Counted from the stretch's first letter, positions 21,718 through 32,875 are shown. The stretch: 64,000 nucleotides of DNA from Rhabdophis nuchalis (GCA_039707465.1 CM077643.1:381657919-381721918); one strand, 5' to 3'. The notes: generated by a model from the letters alone, not told the origin. Numbers and translations are program-made.

Positions 21718-21944
21718 GACTTATATACAGCTTCACAGTGTTTTTACAGCCCTCTCTAAGCAGTTTACAGAGTCAGCATATTGCCCTCAAGTATCTAGGT
21801 CCTCATTTTATCCACCTCGGAAGGATGGAAGGCTGAGTCAACCTTGAGCCTGGTGAGATTCAATCTGTCAAGCTGCTGGCAGCCGGTGATCAACAGAAGC
21901 AGCCTCTAGTACTGCACTGTAACCACTGTGCCATCACAGCTCTT
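21718..21944 (-). mobile_element. Sauria SINE (tRNA-derived), reverse copy
   Basis: This is the reverse complement of the neighbouring SINE with a full head (GGTTACAGTGCAGTACTAGA). The B box region is intact. The two SINEs form a divergent inverted pair 66 bp apart, able to fold back in the pre-mRNA. Confidence 0.9.
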
Positions 21945-22059
21945 ATAGATCTTTTAAACATTCATATTTTATTGCGTTTTAATCTAGGTGAAAAGTTAAT
22001 ATGTATTGCAAGCCCATGCCATACACTAAATAATAAATAGGAAAGAAAGGATTTATCAC

Positions 22060-22137
22060 CTGCTCAAAAAACTCATCCATAAAACGATCCCGATCCACGC
22101 CAACAGCAACCTCATCGTCATCATCACTGTCCTTGGC
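22060..22137 (-). CDS. STX1A: STX1A coding exon 2
   Basis: On the minus strand an acceptor (CATTGCAG, ending at 22138) is followed by 78 nt, or 26 codons, reading AKDSDDDDEVAV... and then RDRFMDEFFEQ, and then a donor GTGATA starting at 22059. The acidic run and the RDRFMDEFFEQ motif are diagnostic of syntaxin-1 and mark the start of the Habc domain. The pattern DSDDDDEVAV fits STX1A rather than STX1B, which has DSDDEEEV. The length and phase match the mammalian STX1A exon. The GTGATA donor is slightly off consensus but is what keeps the frame. Together with exon 1 it gives an uninterrupted reading across a 38-kb intron. Confidence 0.96.
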
Positions 22138-22199
22138 CTGCAATGTAAGAAACATAATTTCAATATCCGGAATCTCAAAGGGCGGCCTCAAATAATGCA

Positions 22200-22905
22200 A
22201 AGACCTAAATTCTGCATCATAAGGCCGGAGCCGACATCAGGTGGAGTGTACCTTTGATTCCCCCCAAGGACAAAACCATGCATTGATTCCTGTCCTTCCA
22301 ACTGATGCATTTCTGAGTTCTTCTAGTGCTAATAAATCATCCTTTCTTCAAAGTGAGCTAAAAGTAGAAGTACAATTACATTTCTGCACTATATGGGGAT
22401 ACCATCCGGCTCTTGAGTGCCTACCCTTCTATGTTCTTTCTATATCTGCGCCTTGGGCTGTGTTTACTCTTCCCTAAGGCAATAACCATGAAGAAAAGGG
22501 CTGAAACATGGGAAGAAGAAAAAAGTATTAGGGACAAATTTCCTTCCTTAACTTTGATCAAAATTGTACCGAGCCTAATTCAGCCAGGAGCAGGAAGTAA
22601 ATAGTACTCTATTTACACTCCTGTCATGACAGTAGCCACAGGTGTCGTCCAAGCCCCATTTGGTTCAAGCAACTTGTCAGGCCTGCAGTCATATTCCTTT
22701 TGGGATCTTTGCCCTGCCACACTTTCTATAAATTTTTAATGCTGTTTCATTAGTGGGGGATAGGGAAGGGGGAATAGTAAGGAGTAGAATGTGTTTGTTT
22801 TCAAAATAAAGAATTCCTTTCTAGAAGCCCAAGGTCATCTTTTGCCTCCGCACCTCTGCACCTGACCAAAACTAGATGGATGGAATGATCAGCGTGGCAG
22901 AGGAG
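22200..22905. other. Intron 1 sequence near exon 2, unrecognised
   Basis: No repeat termini are seen; an AATAAA lies at 22807. Confidence 0.4.
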
Positions 22906-23061
22906 CATTGGACCATGTGATGGACTTTTTTTTTTTTTTGAAACAACAATTTTATTGGTTTTTACAAATTTTTCAATGGGAAAAGGGTATATAGGATATA
23001 AAAGAAATATTTTAGGGTTTCCAGGTCGGAGGTGGTGGTCGCCTCCGAGGTTACATAAAAA

Positions 23062-23751
23062 AAAAAGACTGAAGATCTGGAAGGGGAGCTAACTGAGGCA
23101 AAGGGAGAGCTTAAAAATGTCAACAGTGAGGTGGGGGAATTAACTGGGCATATGTCTAGGATGGATTTCGAAAGGATGTCATATTTTTTAAGATTTCAGA
23201 ACATTTCTGAAGAATCTGGTGAATGCTTGCCTAAACTCATGAGCACAATTTTAGCAGACTATTTACATAAACCTAAAGATGAGATCAGGGGGGACATTGA
23301 CCTAGTCTACAGAATAAACTCTGCATATGCCAGGATAAATGAAGTACCCAGAGAGATTCACATTAAATTTGTCAGAAGGTCAACCAGAGAGGGAATTTTG
23401 AGGGCGCAGAGAGGGGGTCCCCTAATTTACCAACAAAAGGTTGTCGCTATCTTGAAGCAGGTCCCAAAAAAAATCAGAGAAATGAGAAGGAAATTTTCCT
23501 TCTTATCTAAAACATTGTTTGACCACGGGATCTGGTTCAAGTGGGCGATGCCCGAAGGGATGCTGGTGTTCTGGGAAGGAGGAAGAGTGAGAATTAAAAC
23601 AGTTGCTGAGGCGGAAGCCTTTATTAAAAAACATTCCTCTGTCCTGGGTGAAGATCCAGGGGGGGCGGAGGGGGCCACGGCCTCGCCCACGGGGGACCAA
23701 GCAGGAGAAAAAGAAGATACAATTGCCAAAAGACTTAGATCAAAAAAATGA
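23062..23751 (+). pseudogene. L1-type ORF1, 5'-truncated copy
   Basis: The frame is open from KKTEDLEGEL (equivalent to residue ~54 of the 305-aa copy) to RLRSKK and a stop. It keeps part of the coiled coil, the RRM (RMSYFLRFQNISEE, EIHIKFVRRSTREG) and the CTD (WFKWAMPEGMLVFWEGGRVR). The start codon and most of the coiled coil are absent. A 3'UTR of about 280 bp follows, with AATAAAAC and a poly(A) at 24035-24043. Flanking (A)9GA on both sides may be its TSD. Confidence 0.8.
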
Positions 23752-24172
23752 TTTTGCTTGTTTTTCTTTTTTCTTATTAACTTTTCTTTCTATTCTTTTT
23801 TATACCAGAATGTTTGTACATGTCTGCCATCTCAGAATTGGAAATGTAATATGTAATGCGTATACACTGGTCTTTATCTTGTAGTATTTTCTTTTGATAA
23901 ATTTGTGTACTATTGTTTTATTATGTAGCCCGGGATGGGCCAAGGACTCTGACGCAAAGGTTCTCAAAATGTTTCTGTAACCCTTACCCCACCCTTCAGA
24001 AAATTGTTAAAACTCAATAAAACTTTTTCAAAATAAAAAAAAAGATTTTTTCAATATAAGGTGGAAAGAGATACATACATATAATAATAATAATAATAAG
24101 TTTCATACATTCAATCATTTGTTTCTGTTTGCATCCGTTTAGGAATTATAGTATATAAAAATAAAAGAAAAA

Positions 24173-25009
24173 TCATTTTTGTGATCTGAGTCTTTTGGCT
24201 ATTGCGTCTTCTTCTTCCTTCCCGCCAGTGGGCGGAGCCATGGCCCCTCCCGCTCCCCTATTTTCGTCCTCCAGGATTGAGGAATGTTTTTTAAGAAAGG
24301 CTTCTGCCTCTGCAATTGTTTTAATTCTTACTCTCCCCCTCCTCCCAGAACACCAACATTCCTTCAGGCATTGACCACTTGAACCACACCCCTTTTTTAT
24401 ACAATTTTTGGATAAGAAGGAATATTTCCTTATCTCTCGAATCTTTTTCGGGATCTGTTTCAAAATAGCAATTTCTGTCTGCTGATATATCAAAGGGCCG
24501 TCTCGCTGTGCTCTCAGAATCTCATCCCTTGTTGACCTTCTTACAAATTGAATATGTATCTCTCTGGGTACATTATTTATTCTGGCATATGCTGAATTAA
24601 TTCTGTAAACCAGGTCTATGTCCCCCCAAATATATTCTTTACTCTTTTTAGTGTAATCTGCTAAAATTGTGCACACTAAATCTTTTAAATTTTCTGAATC
24701 TGCTTCAGGAACATTTTGAAACCTTAAAAAGTAAGACATTCTTTCAAAATCTATTCTAGACATATGACCAGTAAGCTCCACAATTTCTTTAATAGAATCC
24801 TTTATCTCCCCCCTCATCTCAACTGCCCTACCCTCCAAACCATCATTTTTTTGTTTATTTTCCATCAATGTTTTCTGTGTTTCCAAAAGTTCTAATCTTG
24901 AACTTATCATGTCTTTCCGGATTTCCTTTATTTCTTTCATTATATTTTGGAGAGTTTCCTCTATTGATGATTGATAAGTGCCCTCTCCAGCTGCTTCTTT
25001 CTGTAACAT
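24173..25009 (-). pseudogene. L1-type ORF1, near-complete copy with compensating frameshifts
   Basis: The frame has 278 codons from MLQKEAAGEG to RLRSQK and a stop. The coiled coil and RRM (RMSYFLRFQNVPEADSEN, EIHIQFVRRSTRDE) are intact. In the CTD the family motif WFKW.PEGMLVFW is replaced by out-of-frame residues (KKGCGSSGQCLKECWCSG) before the frame returns at RVRIKTIAEAEAF. Two compensating indels thus destroyed part of the RNA-binding domain. Confidence 0.8.
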
Positions 25010-25321
25010 TGACGACCATGTGATGGACTTGTGGGAGTGGGGACAGGATCATGAACTTTAAACTGGGTGGTAACCCAGGAAGCTTTCAGATTCGGGTTTG
25101 CACAGAATATACCAACATGTCTCTCTCATTACATTGGAACTTTAAGGATAGCTCTGCTTTGGACTTGATTTATTTCTGGATATTTGGAAGGCTGACACAA
25201 CTCTGATCTTGTGTTAGCAGGAAACTCCTTTAAGGAGTAGATGACAGTCATAGCAAGGATGTCATACTGGATCTGGAGTACCTTTGCCTTCTCAGAATCT
25301 GACTCCCACATACCTCTAGGG

Positions 25322-25742
25322 CAGTGATGGTGAACCTTTTTGGCACCGAGCACTGAAAAGGCAGCACTTCAGGCATGGGGGCGTGCTATGCATGTGTGTG
25401 TACACTTGTCTGGGCCGCGACCAGGAAGAGAAGCTGCCCAGGGGGCATGCGCATGCTGGAAAATGAACTTCTGGTTTCTGGCATGTGCATGTGCATGCTC
25501 AGCAAGTTTTCTGGTTACTGCTGCACATGTGCACACGCCGATCAGCTGGCCAGTGTGCATGCTAATGCTGGAAAATGGAAGACCAGCTCTTCTGGTTTCT
25601 GGCACTGCCACACGCACAAAGGCTAGCTGATGGTCGCATGTGCGCCAAAAACCCAGAAGAGGACCAGGAGACGCCATGCATGCCAGGCAACATGGCTCCG
25701 CATGCCACTTTAGGCATGCGTGCCATAGGTTCGCCATCACGG
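25322..25742. mobile_element. Non-autonomous hAT element (GATGGCGAACC family)
   Basis: Ends are CAGTGATGGTGAACC and GGTTCGCCATCACGG. The perfect TSD CTCTAGGG is at 25314-25321 and 25743-25750. Confidence 0.92.
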
Positions 25743-25813
25743 CTCTAGGGAACACTTTGGTGAGAAGCACCAATTGAACCCTCATCATTAGGATCATTAG
25801 GATCATTAGGAAG

Positions 25814-26523
25814 GGTATAGAAAATAAGTCAGCAAGTGTCATTTTGCCTCTTTATAAATCTATGGTGAGGCCCCATCTGGAGTATTGTGTACAGTTCTGG
25901 TCACCATACCTTCAGAAGGATATTATAGAAATGGAAAAGGTGCAGAGGAGGGCAACCAGAATGATTAGGGGGCTGGAACACCTTCCTTACCATCTGAAGC
26001 TGCAACGGCTGGGCCTCTTCACTCTAGAACGACGGCGCCTGAGAGGTGACCTGATTGAAGTCTATAAAATCATGCACGGTGTGGACAAAGTAGAAAAGGA
26101 AAAACTGTTTTCCCTATCGCACAACACTAGAACTAGGGGGCACTCCATGAAACTTTTGGAAGCTAGACCTCAAACAAATAAGAGGAAGTACTTTTTCACC
26201 CAGAGGATCACTGGTCTATGGAACTCCCTGCCAGAAGAAGTGGTGACAGCTGTCAGGCTTGACACCTTTAAGAAAGGATTAGACGAGTTCATGGAGAACA
26301 AGGGTATCCATGGCTATCATTATGGATGCCTAAGGACACCCTCCGGGATGGAGAGATAGGCCGGATATTTCTCAATGCCATTTGCAGGGAATCATAAGCA
26401 GGTGAAGACATCTGCTTGGGAAGATCCTGAAGCAAATGGGGAGCCACTGTGTGAGACAGAATGCTGGACTGGATGAGCTGTGGCCTGTTCCAGCAAGGCT
26501 GTTCTTATGTTCTTATGTTCTTA
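25814..26523 (+). mobile_element. CR1 LINE, 3' fragment
   Basis: Frame 25844-26359 (171 residues) is the same CR1 ORF2 C-terminus as the copy at 5.1-5.8 kb and differs at only a few residues. The 3'UTR ends GCTGTTCTTATGTTCTTATG, the short octamer repeat typical of CR1 tails. It is inactive. Confidence 0.92.
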
Positions 26524-26529
26524 ACCCTA

Positions 26530-27480
26530 CAAAATTATGTACAAAATCCTTCTTTTGAAGAACTAGAAACCATAAACGGTCTGCTGCCACCTTTTCCCAC
26601 TAATGCCATTCATCAAAAGGCATAAGCTTCTATGAGGTGCCCTTACTTCATCGCAAACACGGAATGGCTAAACTGATGTAGGTTTAAACTGGGATGAAGG
26701 AGAGAGGGAAAGGAGGGGAAAATAAGACAGGGTGGTTGTGTGGATGCAAATTATGAGTGAAACAGATTATAACTGTCTTATCAATTAACATTTGTAACAT
26801 GTTTAAAAAAAAGTGTTCGTTTAAACTTGCTGAAATAGCTTGAAATTTTTTGTGATATATGTAAATTCAGCAGTAGCCCAGTTCAAGGTGGTTTCCAAGG
26901 CTTGAAATGTGACCAGGTGACCAGGGGAGAGCAGCAGTTGTAACTTTGAGGACAGGTTATAAGTAGCTTTTTTAAAGTCACTTCAAGGTCCACCTGTAAA
27001 CATCAGATTTTATGACCAACTAGGAAAATATAATGCAGCTATGGGACAAAGGAGCCTTAATGTACTGCTGTTCCTGTAGTAATTAACTTTGTTCCCCCAC
27101 GTTTAACATCCTTGCTGAATAGCCAAGCACAGGTTTTCTGGTTCAACTGCCTCAAAAGTCATATTGAAAAACTTGTGCTTTGTGTTGCTCGAGCTCCTTG
27201 GAATTTGGAGGCAAGCTGGTTTTTCAGGTTTAAGATCTCCTGCCAATCTCCATCACTCAGTTCTTAGGACCCTGCCACCCCACATCTGACCAGCTGGCAT
27301 AAAGCTTCAGTGCCCTCACAAGTGGGCTGCAGGGTCAGCTGACAATTTTTTATTTTTTGCCTCAACAGCGAACAAATGTGGTAAAAGCAAAGACAGCGAC
27401 AGCAATGGAGACTCAGGGCGAGGAAGTCAACAAGGAGCCTTTTTTGGTACTTCCTCATAGCTCAAGACCTAAAATAGACA
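26530..27480. other. Unique intronic sequence, little recognised
   Basis: A short AAGGCATAAGCTT PLE-like piece lies at about 26612-26630. Nothing else can be named. Confidence 0.45.
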
Positions 27481-27485
27481 CCTAA

Positions 27486-28200
27486 CATTACAAATGTCCT
27501 CAAAAAAGCACAACAAAGAATGTTCTTTCTGAGCCATCTCAGAATGCTCAAACTGCCCAAGGAGCTGCAGATTCAGTTCTACAGGGGAATTATTGAGTCT
27601 GTCATCTGCACCTCCACAACTGTCTGGTTTGGCTCTGCAACCAAACAAATGTAGACTTCAACGGATAATTAGAACTGCAGAAAAAAATAATTACTGCCAA
27701 CCAGCCTTCCACTCAGGACCTGTACACTGCACGAGTCAAAAAGGGGGCCGTGAAAATATTTACAGACCACTCGCATCCTGGACATAAATTGTTTCAACTC
27801 CTACCCTCAAAAAGGACACTAAAGAGCACTATGTACCAAAACAATAGACACAAGAACAGATTTCCCCCCGAACACCATCACTCTGCTAAACAAATAATTC
27901 CCTCCACACTGTCAAACTCTTTACTAAGTCTACATTACTATTACTATTAATCTTCTCATCATTCCTATCACCCATCTCCTCCCACTTATGAATGTATGAC
28001 TGTATCTTTGTTGCTTGTATCCTTACGGATTATATTGATTCTTTCCTAGTATGATTTGATTGTACCCTATGACTAACATTAAGTGTTGTACCTTATGATT
28101 CTTGACGAATGCATCTTGTCTTTTTATGTACACTGAGAGCATCTGCACCCAAGACAAATTCCTTGTGTGTCCCATCACACTTGGCCAATAAAGAATTCGA
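27486..28200 (+). mobile_element. L3/CR1 (Rex1-like, Snake1-type) LINE 3' fragment
   Basis: Despite frameshifts, RT C-terminal motifs are readable (ATKQM..LQRIIRTAEKN, HPGHKLFQLLPSKR). The 3'UTR parallels the 7.3-kb copy and ends ACTTGGCCAATAAAGAATTC. Here the (TTCTA)n tail was never expanded, or decayed. Confidence 0.8.
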
Positions 28201-28214
28201 CTCTATTATTATCA

Positions 28215-29295
28215 AATTGGCCAACTGGAGGGACCAGTGGCCAGCACTGGTGAGTACTCACAATCTATATTTGGATCCAGAAAGAGGTAAAGATGTTTTG
28301 GAAGCAACAACACAGGAACCCTTACTTTGGTGCCATATGGACCACTGACATCTTGGGATATGAATAACAGTCCTAGCTCTGTTCACAGTAGCTGTGAGTA
28401 GCTGTGAGGAGAAGAGGTGTGGGCTGTTGTAAGACTGAACCTGAGGGCTGGAGAATGGAAATGGTCTTGGCAGAGAAATGCTCTGATTTCCAGACATACG
28501 TCTCCTCCTCTGTTTAAAATGGGTAATAGTCAAGAATAACAGTTTGCCCAGGACTAAATCAGTCCTCAATATGTGAGATTTGGGAAGCACGATTCTAAAC
28601 GAAGGTTTCTTCAAGGATGCACAGTGCAGTCAGGAAAGAAGGACACGGCGTAGGCTGCCTCTCTTCCTGGTGAGAAGGTGCTGCCATGTGCCAGGAACTC
28701 AGCTGGGGCGTTTGCACTTACATCTCAAGCAATCACATTCCTTGCAGGGAAATGGCAAACCGTGCGTGGGCACATTGCCTCAAATCTCTAGAGTCGTCCT
28801 CCTCTGCAGCCCTCCCCTCTCTTGCTTCTCAAAGAGGGAGCATTCCAGGTCGGGGCCACATCCCATTCTGGTGGCCCCAAATCACAGCTGACAGTTGTCA
28901 TGGCAACTTCTCCCTCAGAAGGAGTGGGTGCAGCTGGGAGCAGAGGGTGCCCTTCTTTGCTCAGGAACAATGCTCCAGGGTCCCCGCAGCGTCAGGGAAA
29001 ACAAGACTGGAATTTGGCACAGGGAAGAACACGCTGTCCAGTTGATTATAGAGCCATGTTGCTATTTAAGAAGAATGACCTTCTGCAGTCAATGATTCGC
29101 CTCCTTATTAAGGGTTATTTAATTTGAATTTTACACTGTTGCTTCGGTTCTTTATTAAGGATAGGAAGCCAAGCATTGGTCAGCGACCATAGTAAACTGG
29201 AGTTGATTCCACAGGTGATTTCTAGCACTGATTCTAAAACAAAAATTCTGCTATTTGTATTAGGGTGGGAAATCATTTTGTTTCTGTCCTTGAAT
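28215..29295. other. Unique intronic sequence, no feature recognised
   Basis: Several overlapping 60-120 codon frames exist on both strands, none with a domain motif or flanking splice sites. Confidence 0.45.
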
Positions 29296-29305
29296 TCCTT
29301 TAGGC

Positions 29306-29501
29306 CAGTGATTCTCAACCTGTGGGTCAGGACCCCCTTGGGGGTCGAACGACCTGTTCACAGGGGTCACTTAAGACCATGGGAAAACACATATTTTCGA
29401 TGGTCTTAGAAACCGAGACACCAATTTTATGGTGGGGGGGTCACCACTACACGAGGAACTGTATTAAAGGGTTGCGGCATTGGGAAGGTTGAGAACCACT
29501 G
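29306..29501. mobile_element. SPIN-type hAT element, non-autonomous
   Basis: It starts CAGTGATTCTCAACCTGTGG and ends GGTTGAGAACCACTG. Inside are GGGGGTCGAACGACC, CACAGGGGTC and AAGACCATGGGAAAACACAT, all hallmarks of SPIN (SPace INvader) elements. The TSD is CTTTAGGC (29298-29305) and CTTTAGAC (29502-29509). It is only 196 bp, i.e. an internally deleted non-autonomous form. Confidence 0.85.
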
Positions 29502-29551
29502 CTTTAGACCATCAAGTCCCACTCAGCTGCTCCTCTGGCCACATTCTAGGT

Positions 29552-29685
29552 CAATGTTTCTCAGCCTCATCAACTTTAAGGTGCATGGACTTTAACTCCC
29601 AGAATTCTCACCCAACTTGCTTGCTGAGGCATTCTGAGAGTTGAAGTCCATGCATTTTAAAGTTGACGAGGTCGAGGAAGCCCTG
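29552..29685. mobile_element. Palindromic hAT MITE, older copy
   Basis: Arms share GACTTTAACTCCCAGAATTC and ATTCTGAGAGTTGAAGTCC. Flanking TTCTAGGT and ACCTAGGT suggest a decayed TSD. Confidence 0.75.
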
Positions 29686-29693
29686 ACCTAGGT

Positions 29694-31290
29694 AGGATCT
29701 GATGAGCACAAAAGGAATGTTTACAAAAGAAGATGCAAACTATGACTTCAGCAGTCTTCTCAAGCATTCTAAAGTCTCAACAAAGCAGGCAAAAGTTGGG
29801 CACATAATCAGGGATGGGCTTTCCCACATAAGCCATCTGCTCTCCCACTTCCCAACCAAATAAATTTTAAAAAGAAATGTCTATGGTGCTCTCAGAAAGC
29901 TTGGAACCAGTGTCTCTTTCCTTATATAATTAACTGTGTTTTCTGCAAATGCCACCCGCACTTGACCTTCTCCACCAAGCCTTTCATGGTACACCAAGTT
30001 CTGAAATCTTCCTCTGTGTGACCAAGGGACATTCCCTCCACCAAATGACTTGGTAGGCCCCTCCATTTGCTCAACGAGCCAAACTTACAGGCTTTCTGTG
30101 CTTGAAGGTTTCTACAACGAAAAGCAGGGTACATAAATAAATCTGACACAGTGCCACCTAGATTCTGGAGAGCTTCCAAACACAAAAGGAGCAACAGCTA
30201 AGCAATCTGGCTTGGCATTAGGTATATTAGAGAGGTTTGTGGGCTTTTGTCTGTGCATCAACCAACCCTTTTTCCCCACCAGAGTTGGAAACGCACCTGT
30301 GCTCAGCTCTTCTCTTCCCAACTCCAGCCCCCTCAGTTCCACCTCCTCCATTGTGCCATTTTTACCCACCATTGTTTCAGCCCCCTGGCCCTTTTTGCAA
30401 GCAGCAGCTGACAGGTCCCTCCTATCAGACTCCCAGGAAACAAAGGGTAGGAAAGCCTGGTTGCCAAGAGGTATCAGCCAGGTGTCATGTCATCTCATTT
30501 TGATTCCCTGTTAAAATATGTGTCTATTGGCACCGAAGCCCCTTTTAATCATTTGGCTCCAGGCAATCACAAGCTCATTCTTAGAAGCCACAAGTTCTTA
30601 TTAGTGCTTATTTTGAAACTGGAGCAAAGCAGAAAGACTCACTAGGAACTGCAGACCTAGTTAAGAAAGCATAAGGAGGGAACCGTTCCTCTAACATTAC
30701 ATTCAAATTCACTCTGATGATGGAGTTTTGACAATAAGACAGTAGTTATTTGGGCAAGATTCAAATTTAACTCCAAAACACCACTCTGGCACCTGGCCAG
30801 CTGATAATCAAAATCCAGTCAATGAGGCTGGAAGAAGATCGTGCTCGTTTAGTCCAGTGACTCTTCCAATTATACTCTGCAAAGAGCCCAAAGGTCCTGC
30901 TGGCATCTCTGCACACAGGAGTCTCCTGAGATCAAGGCTGTTGATGGTTTTGAAGGTACTCAAGAGCTGCTGCTGTAACATGATAATGACCATATCACTG
31001 TCTGTCTCAAAAATAAATCACCCATCGGTGAGCATGATGTGCATCAGAAATGCTTGCTGTACAAACTACCACCTACCTTGAAATAGAAAACACAGCTTAT
31101 CTGTGTATCAGGATGACTGCCAACCTGGTTTACTGTCTGAATTAACATATGTCAGGTCAAATGCATAGTCCATACAGGAATGTTAATGTCTACCAAAAAA
31201 GGAGAATATTTGTAGGTTGAAATGAGAGGTTCTTGGTGCGCTCTAAGCTTGGTTGCTTACTTGCACATTTCATTATCCAGACTAGGTAGT
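29694..31290. other. Unique intronic sequence, no feature recognised
   Basis: There is no repeat terminus, exon or RNA motif that I can support. Confidence 0.45.
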
Positions 31291-31299
31291 ATGTGCTAG

Positions 31300-31820
31300 G
31301 GTTAATTAAGTATTAAGAATCTGCAGGTGCAGATAACTAACAATCTGAACTGGTCTCTCCACACATCATCCTTAGTGAAGTGCGCAAACCAATGTCTGAA
31401 TTCTCTGTGTCGGATAAGGAGAGCACATCTTTCTCCTTCTGTCCTGGCAATTTTTTACAGTGGCACAATTGAGAGCATTTTAACAAATTGCATCATTGTT
31501 TGGGTTGCTGGCAGCAATGCCTGATAGAAAGTCCATACAGAGAGTGGTAAGGACAGCTGAGAAGATTATAGGAACTTTGCTTCCTGATGTTCAGGATACT
31601 GCTTATAAGCACTATGTACTTAGAGCTCAAAGCATTTTCAGAGACCCCCACAAACCCACTTTATGGTCTATTTCTCTTGCTCTCCTCTGGGAGGAGGTTT
31701 CAAAGTATTTCTAGCAGGATTGCCAGATTCTGTAACAGCTTTGATCCCTATGCCATCCATCTAGTAAACTTGCAAGATTTGTTTTTCTCACCAAATACAT
31801 GTCTACATCCAAACTAGACT
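31300..31820 (+). mobile_element. L3/Rex1-like LINE, diverged RT fragment
   Basis: Overlapping frames (31327-31524, 31496-31714, 31587-31817) together give Rex1/CR1-type C-terminal RT motifs: NLNWSLHTSSLVKCANQ, IFYSGTIESILTNCIIVW, IQRVVRTAEKIIGTLLP and a SRIARFCNSF.P.AI end. Two frameshifts are visible. It is a different, older subfamily from the 7.3 and 27.5 kb copies. Confidence 0.75.
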
Positions 31821-31861
31821 GTGCTGTTTCTCTGTGTCATATAATATATGTGGGTATATGC

Positions 31862-32457
31862 GAGTGGTGGGTTTCAAATTTTTTTAGAATCTCTTCTGTG
31901 TGTGTCGCCTGCTTTGTGGGAGTGGCTTGCCAGCGATGTGACTGAGTGGGAGTGGCTTGGCAGTCATGTGACTGGGTGGCCAACTTGTAAAATGTGGTGA
32001 AACTCACTTAACAATGCTCTTGCTTAGCAAACAAAATGTTGGCTCAGAAACTCTGGCATTTGAAGCAAACAAGTCTTAAAGCTGTTAAGTTACAAGACCC
32101 TTGCACCCCTAATCCTTTAGGAAAAAAACACCCCAGGGGTGTTCAAACTTGACAGCTTTAAGACTTGTGGACTTCAACTCCCAGAATTCCTACTCCAGTT
32201 ATATTGGCTCAGGAACTCTGCCATTGAAGCATGCAAGTCTTAAAGCTGTAAAGTTACAAGACCCTTGCACCCCTAACCCTTTAGAAAAAAACCCCCAGGG
32301 GTGTTCAAACTTGACAGCTTTAAGACTCCCAGAATTCCTCCTCCTGTTCTTCATCTTGATGATGTGCAGACGGGTGGGGGGGGAGGGAGCTGGAACCGGT
32401 TCTAAATGGCATTTTGTAGATTTGTGGAACCTCTTCTATAGAAGAGGTTAGAACTCA
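31862..32457. mobile_element. Composite hAT element with internal tandem duplication
   Basis: It starts GAGTGGTGGGTTTCAAATTT and ends TATAGAAGAGGTTAGAACTC, parallel to 18480-19001. The inner segment CTCTGGCATTTGAAGC...CCCAGAATTCC occurs twice (about 32041-32195 and 32214-32340). Confidence 0.75.
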
Positions 32458-32639
32458 GCATATTGGTACAATCTAGATCAGGAGATCAGGAGTTCTAGTC
32501 CTGCCTTAGGCACAAAACCAGTTGGATGATTTCAGAGCAGTCATTTTCTCTCAGCCCTAGGAAGACAGGGCTGAGGTTTCAAAACCTCTTCTGAAAATGC
32601 TGCTCCCCATAACTACAGAGACTAGTCTACATAGTCACC

Positions 32640-32875
32640 AAGATGGAAACTGAACAAGGAGAGATTCAACCTAGAAATAGGGAGAAATTTTATGATAGTG
32701 AGAACAATCAACCAGTTGAACAGCTTGCCTTCGGAAGTTGTGGGAGCTTCATCGCTGGAAGCTTTCAAGAAGTGACTGGACAGCCATCTGTCAGAAATAA
32801 TGTAGTGTCTCCTGCTTGGGTAGAGAGGTTGGACTAGATGACCTACAGGGTCCCTTCAAACACAGACTTAAAGGA
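32640..32875 (+). mobile_element. CR1 LINE 3' end (second subfamily)
   Basis: It holds typical CR1 3' sequence: CAGCTTGCCTTCGGAAGTTG, TTTCAAGAAGTGACTGGACA, GGTTGGACTAGATGACCTAC and GGTCCCTTC. There is no RT coding sequence. Confidence 0.8.

Larger units (their letters stand above)
20158..22059 (-). other. STX1A: STX1A intron 2 (about 1.9 kb)
   Basis: The interval is bounded by the GTGATA donor and the CTCAG acceptor. It contains three Sauria SINE copies or fragments and one hAT element. The remaining sequence (about 20912-21420) is AT-rich and unrecognised. Confidence 0.9.
22928..25013 (-). mobile_element. ORF1-only L1-like element interrupted by a second copy
   Basis: A perfect 17-bp TSD, GACCATGTGATGGACTT, flanks the block (22911-22927 and 25014-25030). 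The outer element is minus-oriented. Its poly(A) is the T-run at about 22926-22939; its 3'UTR is split between 22940-23057 and 24046-24172; its ORF1 is 25009-24173; and it is 5'-truncated about 4 bp before the ATG. A plus-strand relative (about 23069-24034) sits inside its 3'UTR. The arrangement ORF1, then 3'UTR, then poly(A) without ORF2 is the same as at 2372-4360. Confidence 0.8.

Noticed and set aside
25844..26359. 171-codon frame as a host gene
   Set aside because: It is a CR1 ORF2 C-terminus with a CR1 3'UTR and tail, and has a sister copy at 5.2 kb.
28580..29127. Overlapping frames of 100-119 codons as a possible host gene
   Set aside because: No family motif, no flanking splice sites with consistent phase, and similar open lengths on both strands.
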